Shown: positions 44,724 through 50,261 of the stretch, one piece after another
How the letters are laid out: the number at the start of each line of letters is the position of its first letter
How positions within the stretch are numbered: the stretch's first letter is position 1
From: an uncultured Olsenella sp.
GTDB taxonomy: Bacteria > Actinomycetota > Coriobacteriia > Coriobacteriales > Atopobiaceae
Assembly (NCBI GenBank): GCA_900314495.1
Contig: OMVJ01000005.1
Location: 90,726 to 140,986 of the forward strand
Direction of reading: 5' to 3'
Length of the DNA: 50,261 bases
The notes under the pieces: model-generated
What the model saw: only the letters and a program-made list of their open reading frames with translations
Told to the model about the DNA's origin: nothing
The model's database searches: none
Position numbers and translations under genes: made by a program

Positions 44724-46073
44724 CTACAGCACGAACTCCCGGGCGTTCCTGGCCAGCTTCTTGGACAGCTTGGCCAGGAGCTCCCGCTCCTCCCTGGAGA
44801 GGTCGCGGTTCAGCAGGCGCTGGTAGTCCGCCACTGCCTCGTCCACCGCGGCAGAGAGGTCGGCCGACTTGTCCCCCAAGGCAATGAGCCGCCGCGATCC
44901 CCGCGCGCTGCCAGCGTCCCTTTGCTCCGCAGCACCGGCCTCCTTGTCCTTGGGGACGGGCACCGCCTTCAGCAGACCGCGGGACGTGAGCTTGGCGAAG
45001 GTGGTCGCAAGTGACATGCCGGCCAGGCCCGCGTAGTCGCCCACCTCCTCGCGGTCGCGGATGGCGCCGGCGTACTTCACGAAGACGAAGGCCTTCACCT
45101 CGCGCAGGTTCAGGTCGAAGCGCGCGGCCACGGATGCCAGGGACCTGTCCAGCAAAAGGCCGCTGTAGTACAGGCGCGAGACGGGCCCGTCTTCCAGCGG
45201 GGAGGCGGACTCCCGCACGCCACGCTCCTCGCCCAGCCGCTTGGTGCTGGGCATGCCGGGGGTGGCGCTGCCGTCCGAGGCGAAGTTCACCAGGAAGCGG
45301 TAGATGTCCGCCTTGCGCACCTCGTAGCTCTCGTCGTCATATACCTGCTGGTAGAAGGCCTTGTAGTACTCAATGACGCTGGCCTTCATGCGCACCATGT
45401 TGGCAATGCCGGAGCTAGACTCCACCAGGGACCCCTCGGTCTTCACGTAGTAGTACACGGGTGCGTGCAGGGGGTAGATGGTGTTGGTGTGCAGCACGTA
45501 CTCCATGTTGAAGATGAAGTCCTCGGACCAGCTCACGTTGGGGTCCATGCGCAGGTGGTGCTTCTCTATGATGTCCCGCCGGAAGAGCTTGTTCCACAGC
45601 ACGCCCCAGTAGAAGTCCGCTGGGCTCTCTATCATGAGGTCCGCGTAGTCCTCGCGCGTTATGGGATTGTCGTAGTCTATGTTGCCCTTGCGGGCCACGC
45701 GCTCGCCGATCACGCGGTAGAAGTCCGCGATCACCATGTCCACGCCGTTGTCCTCCATAGCGCGGACCAGCAGCTTGGTGGCGTCCGGGGTGATCCAGTC
45801 GTCCGCGTCCAGGAACTGCACGTAGCGGCCGCGTGCCTGGTCAAGGCCCGTGTTGCGCGCGTTCGAGACGCCGGCGTTCTGCTTGTGCACCACATGTACG
45901 CGCTGGTCGTCATTGGCGTAGGCGTCCAGGATGGCGGGGGAGGAGTCGGTGCTGCCGTCGTCCACCAGGATGAGCTCGTAGTCGTGGAACTCCTGGCCAA
46001 GGATGCTGTCCACGCAGCGGCCTATGCTCTTCTCTGCGTTGTAAACCGGCACTATGATGCTGACCTTGGGCAT
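44724..46073 (-). CDS. family 2 glycosyltransferase
   Basis: 449 residues from ATG 46073, with AGGAG eight bases upstream; the longer frame start runs into palindrome B6. The GT-A core is clear: VSIIVPVYNAEKSIGRCVDS, LILVDDGSTDSSP and the metal-binding QFLDADDWI. Family 2 enzymes of this kind add sugars to cell-surface polysaccharides or teichoic acids. The C-terminal 200 residues are specific and not assigned. No membrane segments. No polysaccharide genes adjoin, apart from the flippase-like gene 1.8 kb away. Confidence 0.9.
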   Translation of the reverse strand: MPKVSIIVPVYNAEKSIGRCVDSILGQEFHDYELILVDDGSTDSSPAILDAYANDDQRVHVVHKQNAGVSNARNTGLDQARGRYVQFLDADDWITPDATKLLVRAMEDNGVDMVIADFYRVIGERVARKGNIDYDNPITREDYADLMIESPADFYWGVLWNKLFRRDIIEKHHLRMDPNVSWSEDFIFNMEYVLHTNTIYPLHAPVYYYVKTEGSLVESSSGIANMVRMKASVIEYYKAFYQQVYDDESYEVRKADIYRFLVNFASDGSATPGMPSTKRLGEERGVRESASPLEDGPVSRLYYSGLLLDRSLASVAARFDLNLREVKAFVFVKYAGAIRDREEVGDYAGLAGMSLATTFAKLTSRGLLKAVPVPKDKEAGAAEQRDAGSARGSRRLIALGDKSADLSAAVDEAVADYQRLLNRDLSREERELLAKLSKKLARNAREFVL

Positions 46074-46084
46074 ACTTACTCCTG

Positions 46085-46115
46085 ATGAGACACGGGGACG
46101 TACCTTTTGTCTCAT
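46085..46115. repeat. GAGACA-type palindrome, copy B6
   Basis: ATGAGACACGGGGACGTACC and TTTTGTCTCAT, between the divergent glycosyltransferase and recQ genes. Confidence 0.75.
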
Positions 46116-46168
46116 TGTATGCAGACGCCCGCGCGGACCCGCGCTTTTTGTTGGAAGGGAAACTGGCT

Positions 46169-47746
46169 GTGGCACAACCGACGATTGCCGACGCACGCGC
46201 CGCCCTGCGCGACCACTTTGGCTACCAGAGCTTCAGGCCCGGGCAGGATACCGTGATCGGCGCCGTGCTGGCCGGCCGGGACGCCGTGGCCGTCATGCCG
46301 ACGGGCGCCGGCAAGTCCGTGTGCTACCAGGTGCCGGCGGCCATCATGGACGGCCTGGTGCTGGTGGTCTCGCCCCTCATCTCCCTCATGGGGGACCAGG
46401 TGCGCGGCCTGAAGGAGGCGGGCATCCGTGGCTCCTACCTCAACTCCACCCTCACGCCCCTGCAGCAGGAGGTGGTGATGGCCCGGGCCCTGGCCAACTG
46501 GTACGACGTCATGTACGTTGCCCCGGAGCGCCTGCGGGAGCCGCGCTTCCGCTCCTTTGCGGCGCAGGTGGGCATTCCGCTGGTCGCCGTGGACGAGGCC
46601 CACTGCGTGAGCCAGTGGGGCCAGGACTTCCGCCCGGCATACCGGGACATCCGCGGCTTCGTGGACTCCCTGCCCCAGCGCCCGCCGGTGGTGGCCCTTA
46701 CCGCCACCGCCACGGCCAAGGTCCGCCAGGACGTCGTGGCCCTGCTTGGCCTGCGCGACCCCGTGGTGCAGGTAAACGGATTCGACCGGCCCAACCTCAG
46801 CCTGGCGTCCTTTGAGCTCACGCCCAAGAGGCGGCAGGCCTGGGTGGCCAACTACGTGCGGGCGCACGCGGACCAGTCCGGCATCGTGTACTGCACCACG
46901 CGCAAGAAGGTGGACGAGCTCGCGGAGGCCCTGCGCGAGCAGGGAATCCTGACGGCGGCCTACCATGCGGGCCACACGGCGGAGGAGCGCGCGGAGGCGC
47001 AGCGGGCCTTCATCGCGGATGACGCGCCGGTCATGGTTGCGACCAACGCCTTCGGCATGGGCATCGACAAGTCCAACGTGCGCTACGTCATAAACTGGGG
47101 ACTGCCCCTCTCGCTTGAGGAGTACTACCAGGAGGCGGGGCGCGCCGGCCGCGACGGAGAGCCCGCGGAGTGCTACCTGCTTTGGAGCAAGGGCGACATT
47201 CGCACCTGCCACTACCTCATAGACAGCACCGAGTTCGCGCCGGAGCTGACGCAGGAGGCGTGCCAGACCGTCCTGGCCAACCGCGAGCGCCTGCTGGGAG
47301 AGATGATTGGCTACGCCATGAGCACCTCCTGCCTGCGAAGGCGCATCCTGCGCTACTTTGGCCAGGACCTGAGCGGCGTTCCGCAGGAGTGTGGCAGCTG
47401 TTCTGCCTGCACCGGCCAGACGGCGGACAAGTACCTGCAAGCGCCAAGCCGAGGCACCTTCGGCGCCATTGGTACGGGGAGCCGCGCGCAGGCGGTGGGC
47501 GCGGGGTACGTTGACGACCTCCCGCCCACGGACGAGGACGAGGCCCTGTTCCAGCGCCTGCGGGCCCTGCGCAAGAGGCTGGCGGACGAGGCCGGCGTGC
47601 CGCCCTACATAGTCTTCAACGACGCCACCCTGCGCGCAATGGTCCGCATGCGGCCGCAGACCGAGGAGGAGCTGTTGCAGGTGCCCGGCGTGGGTACAAG
47701 GAAGCTTGAGCGCTACGGCTCCGCCTTCCTTGCGGAGCTGAAATGA
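46169..47746 (+). CDS. recQ: RecQ-type ATP-dependent DNA helicase
   Basis: 525 residues from GTG 46169 (LAVAQPT), with AAGGGA upstream; earlier in-frame starts lie in the palindrome. Motif 0 FGYQSFRPGQ, Walker A MPTGAGKSVCYQ, DEAH box AVDEAHCVSQWGQDFRP, and motif VI YYQEAGRAGRDGEP are all present. The zinc-binding RQC part has CLRRRILRYFG...CGSCSAC. The C-terminus is an HRDC domain (FQRLRALRKRLADEAGVPPY). Unwinds DNA in recombination and fork repair. A winged-helix domain may be short. Confidence 0.94.
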   Translation: MAQPTIADARAALRDHFGYQSFRPGQDTVIGAVLAGRDAVAVMPTGAGKSVCYQVPAAIMDGLVLVVSPLISLMGDQVRGLKEAGIRGSYLNSTLTPLQQEVVMARALANWYDVMYVAPERLREPRFRSFAAQVGIPLVAVDEAHCVSQWGQDFRPAYRDIRGFVDSLPQRPPVVALTATATAKVRQDVVALLGLRDPVVQVNGFDRPNLSLASFELTPKRRQAWVANYVRAHADQSGIVYCTTRKKVDELAEALREQGILTAAYHAGHTAEERAEAQRAFIADDAPVMVATNAFGMGIDKSNVRYVINWGLPLSLEEYYQEAGRAGRDGEPAECYLLWSKGDIRTCHYLIDSTEFAPELTQEACQTVLANRERLLGEMIGYAMSTSCLRRRILRYFGQDLSGVPQECGSCSACTGQTADKYLQAPSRGTFGAIGTGSRAQAVGAGYVDDLPPTDEDEALFQRLRALRKRLADEAGVPPYIVFNDATLRAMVRMRPQTEEELLQVPGVGTRKLERYGSAFLAELK

Positions 47747-47773
47747 GACAGGGAGACGGTCCTTCTGTCTCAT
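47743..47773. repeat. GAGACA-type palindrome, copy B7
   Basis: ATGAGACAGGGAGACGGTCC and TTCTGTCTCAT, overlapping the recQ stop; the last member of the family in the window. Confidence 0.75.
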
Positions 47774-47845
47774 CCCCCCAGCGTCGCCCGTCACGTATAC
47801 TGAACAAATCGTGCATTTGGTGTAAGAGTCATTGCTAGGAGCCTT

Positions 47846-49114
47846 ATGGCTGCAAACGATACAAACAACGCTGCCGGTGGCACTCCGGCACCCAAGAAGC
47901 CCGCCGTGAAGGTGAGCGTTGCCGCAAAGGGGTCTGGCAGGGGCGCCAAGAACGCGGCGCCGGCCCCCGAGGGCGTGGAGGACGACTCCAAGCGCATGGG
48001 GTCTGCCAGGAGGGGCATCCTCTTCATCCTGGTGGTGTGCGTGATCTATGCCCTGTACCTGGTGTTCTCTGGCCAGCTGGGCACCTTCCTCAACGCCATG
48101 CGCGGCGTTGACTACCTGTGGGTGATCGCCGCCTGCTTCGTGTACGTCATCTACTACTTCCTGGGCGTCTTCGCCTACGTGCTGGCAGTTGCCAAGGACC
48201 CCAAGACGCCCCTGGGCCTGAGGGACCTCATGAGCGTGGAGGCCTCGGGCATCTTCTTCAGCAACCTCACTCCCAACGGCGCGGGCGGTGCCCCGGCGCA
48301 GATTTACCGCCTGGCGCGCGCGGGCCTCTCCGTGGGCGGCGCCGGCGCCGTGCAGTACACCCGCTTCCTCATCTACGAGTTCGCGGAGGCCCTGTTCGCG
48401 GCCATAATGCTCATCTTCCGGCTGCACTACTTCGTGGACCTGTACGGCAACCTCATGTTTATAGGCGTGGTGCTCTTTGGCTACAAGGTCGTGGAGCTCA
48501 CTGCCATCCTGCTGGTGTGCCTGGCGCCGGGCATAGTGACGCGCCTGGGCGAATGGGTGATCAACCTCTTCGTGAGGCACGGCTGGCTCAGGGAGGAGCG
48601 GCGCGGCCGCTGGGACGAGCTGGCCATCAACCAGGTGCAGCAGTTCTCCATCGGCTTCAAGGGCGCGGCCAAGAACGTGCGTGGCATGGTGGAGACCCTG
48701 GGCGTGACTATGGTGCAGCTGGCCTGCCTGTACTCGCTCTCCTGGTTCGTGCTCAACGCCTTCCACATTGAGTCGGACATCGTGACCTGCCTGGCCGCGG
48801 GCTCCATGCTGGAGCTTCTGACCTCTGCAATTCCGCTGCCCGGCGGCACCGGTGGTGCGGAGGGCGGCTTCGCCTTCCTGTACCGGCCGCTCTTCGGCGA
48901 TGCCGTCGCGGCTGGTTACGTGGTGTGGCGCGCGGTGGAGTACTTCATTCCTGTTGCCGCCGCGGCGCCCCTGACCACGCTGCAGTCGCGCGACGGCCGG
49001 GACAACGTTCACAAGTTGTACCTGGGCGTGCACAACTGGGTCGAGGGCGGCAGCAAGCGCAAGCGCCGGCACAAGTCGCACGGCGCGAAGATCAACCCTC
49101 GCAAGTTCCGCTAA
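47846..49114 (+). CDS. YbhN/AglD-type integral membrane protein (flippase-like domain)
   Basis: 422 residues from ATG 47846, with CTAGGAG upstream. A 55-residue Ala/Pro/Lys-rich cytoplasmic start precedes about eight membrane segments (first GILFILVVCVIYALYLVF). Family blocks: LMSVEASGIFFSNLTPNGAG, GGAPAQIYRLARAGLS and IPLPGGTGGAEGGFAF. The fold is shared with the flippase domain of MprF and is often found with glycosyltransferases. It may move lipid-linked sugars or aminoacyl lipids; the substrate is unknown. Confidence 0.88.
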   Translation: MAANDTNNAAGGTPAPKKPAVKVSVAAKGSGRGAKNAAPAPEGVEDDSKRMGSARRGILFILVVCVIYALYLVFSGQLGTFLNAMRGVDYLWVIAACFVYVIYYFLGVFAYVLAVAKDPKTPLGLRDLMSVEASGIFFSNLTPNGAGGAPAQIYRLARAGLSVGGAGAVQYTRFLIYEFAEALFAAIMLIFRLHYFVDLYGNLMFIGVVLFGYKVVELTAILLVCLAPGIVTRLGEWVINLFVRHGWLREERRGRWDELAINQVQQFSIGFKGAAKNVRGMVETLGVTMVQLACLYSLSWFVLNAFHIESDIVTCLAAGSMLELLTSAIPLPGGTGGAEGGFAFLYRPLFGDAVAAGYVVWRAVEYFIPVAAAAPLTTLQSRDGRDNVHKLYLGVHNWVEGGSKRKRRHKSHGAKINPRKFR

Positions 49115-49118
49115 GGGC

Positions 49119-49155
49119 GAGCCCGCCGGGAAGGCTCCGGTGGGCTCGGTTGTTT
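49119..49155 (+). terminator. terminator hairpin after the YbhN-like gene
   Basis: GAGCCCGCCGG pairs with CCGGTGGGCTC (one mismatch-like G-T) across seven bases, followed by GGTTGTTTG. Confidence 0.6.
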
Positions 49156-49215
49156 GCATCGGGTGCGCCGGGTGGAACCGCGTTTGCGCTTCACGGAGCT
49201 GCGGCACCACGCGGG

Positions 49216-50261
49216 CTACGCCTTGGAGCCGTACTCCAGGTAGTCCACCATGGCCATGTCGCGGAAGGTCTGCCCCGCCTCCGTGGTGGAGGCGGCTGGG
49301 TCCTCCAGCTGGCCCTGCGTGTCGTACAGCGCATAGGGGCAGAAGGCCGGCAGAGTCTGCCGGGCGCCCAGCTGCGCCTCTTCCTTCTGGGTCAGCGGGG
49401 CGCCGATCATGTCGAAGAGGACGGCCGCTAGGGAGTCCACGCCGATCCTCTCCTCCGTGCTGGTCTGGTCCGCACCGGCAACGTCGTAGTTTGCCCACAT
49501 GAAGTAGACGGTGTCGTACAGGCGTGCGTTGTGTGTGAGGGAGTCCTCGCCCGGGTAGAAGGTGTCGTTCACTGCGGGGGAGCAGATGGACTGGTGGTCG
49601 CCAAAGAAGGCAAGCACCACGGGCCTGTCCAGCTCCCTCAGTTTGCCCACGAAGTACTCCAGGTCCTTGTCGGAGGCGTCGATGCAGGCAACGTACTCGT
49701 CTATCTGCGCCTCGTCGCTGGCGCTCAGGCCGTCTATCTGGAAGTGGTGCAGCAGCTCGTCCGGGATGGTCCCCTGGTTGTACGGGCTGTGGTTCTGCAT
49801 GGTCACGTCGAAGATGAACTGCGGGGAATCGTCCTGCTCCAGCAGCTCCAGGATCTTGTCGTACGTCGCCCTGTCCGTCACGCCGTAGGTGGGCACGTGG
49901 AAGGTGGGCGCGCCCTCGAAGTCGTCGTAGGTCAGGAACTGGTCAAAGCCCAGCTGGGGGTACACGCGGTCGCGGTTCCAGTTCTTGCCGACGTTGGGGT
50001 GCATGGCCGTGGTCTTGTACCCCAGGGCGCCGAGCTGCCGCACGATGTTGTCCACGCCGTTGAACTGGTAGATGTTGTAGGGGTACTTGCCCGCGCCCAC
50101 GTACGCCATGGAGTTGCCGGTCAGGAACTCGAACTCCGTGTTGCAGGTGCCGCCCCCCGTGACGGAGACGCAAAGCGGCCCCTTGGAGATTGCGTCCGTG
50201 ATGCCGTTCTTGAAGTAGGTGGGGCCGTCGTAGTCAATGTCCATGGCGGTGTAGGTGGAGA
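49216..50261 (-). CDS. LTA-synthase-like sulfatase family protein (C-terminal part, 5' end beyond window)
   Basis: At least 348 codons, open to the right edge; the apparent ATG at 50244 is internal because the frame continues upstream (STYTAMDID). The alkaline-phosphatase/sulfatase fold of LTA synthases is shown by GTCNTEFEFLTGNSM, the histidine-rich site FDVTMQNHSPYNQG and VVLAFFGDHQS near the metal site. These enzymes transfer glycerol-phosphate or phosphoethanolamine to surface glycolipids outside the membrane. The N-terminal membrane segments and catalytic Thr are off the window. Confidence 0.88.
   Translation of the reverse strand, partial: STYTAMDIDYDGPTYFKNGITDAISKGPLCVSVTGGGTCNTEFEFLTGNSMAYVGAGKYPYNIYQFNGVDNIVRQLGALGYKTTAMHPNVGKNWNRDRVYPQLGFDQFLTYDDFEGAPTFHVPTYGVTDRATYDKILELLEQDDSPQFIFDVTMQNHSPYNQGTIPDELLHHFQIDGLSASDEAQIDEYVACIDASDKDLEYFVGKLRELDRPVVLAFFGDHQSICSPAVNDTFYPGEDSLTHNARLYDTVYFMWANYDVAGADQTSTEERIGVDSLAAVLFDMIGAPLTQKEEAQLGARQTLPAFCPYALYDTQGQLEDPAASTTEAGQTFRDMAMVDYLEYGSKA

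Noticed and set aside
46112-49498. Minus-strand open frame of 1128 codons
   Set aside because: It lies antisense to recQ and the YbhN-like gene; its His/Arg/Gly-rich product is typical of the opposite strand of GC-rich coding DNA and has no recognisable domain.

Overview
The window looks like a chromosomal segment of a high-GC anaerobic actinobacterium of the Coriobacteriia, most like Olsenella and other Atopobiaceae. This is inferred from GC-rich codon use, a selenocysteine glycine reductase gene, amino-acid-fermenting and aromatic-acid genes, and the gene complement. No rRNA or tRNA gene was seen, so the genus is not proven.

Layout. Positions 1-7300 are an accessory island of small and partly broken genes: a DUF4143-type ATPase, a serpin, an orphan antitoxin beside a PIN-toxin stub, a tandemly duplicated zinc-module protein interrupted by an in-frame TAG and followed by a radical SAM/SPASM enzyme, an Abi_2 gene with its centre deleted, and a decayed YhcG-type nuclease. 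Positions 7398-18830 hold a complete type I-C CRISPR-Cas locus (cas3-cas5c-cas8c-cas7c-cas4-cas1-cas2) with 50 repeats and 49 spacers. An internal start for cas11c lies inside cas8c. Just upstream of cas3 is a solitary degenerate repeat followed by a 17-base spacer-like stretch. That stretch matches, beside a TTC PAM, the apparent cas3 promoter. This is the best candidate for an interesting system here: a crRNA-like RNA that would direct Cascade to repress its own operon.

Positions 18900-26300 are a repeat-rich zone with small or eroded genes: a zinc ribbon protein, a lipoprotein, a YhcG fragment, a DUF5131 protein, an internally deleted MutM, and a large SAP/Rho_N-like protein. Palindromes, a 120-base structured repeat and a MITE-like inverted repeat lie between them. 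Positions 26310-32229 form a decarboxylation module: a MerR/GyrI-type regulator, an array of operator-like motifs, ubiD, a DASS-type carrier, ubiX, an LpdD-like protein and isopentenyl-diphosphate isomerase. The isomerase may feed prenyl-flavin synthesis.

Positions 32705-37574 are a glycine unit: tandem glycine riboswitch, grdX, grdE, grdB (with an in-frame Sec UGA) and an alanine/glycine:Na+ symporter. grdA, grdC and grdD are not in the window. The rest is housekeeping-like: two HAD phosphatases, a response regulator/histidine kinase/small alarmone synthetase operon, a class II glutamine amidotransferase, a MarR regulator with DegV, a family 2 glycosyltransferase, RecQ, a YbhN-type membrane protein, and the end of an LTA-synthase-like sulfatase. 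Two related palindrome families mark intergenic gaps: a GTGACA..TGTCAC type only between 19 and 29 kb, and a GAGACA..TGTCTC type only between 30.5 and 48 kb.
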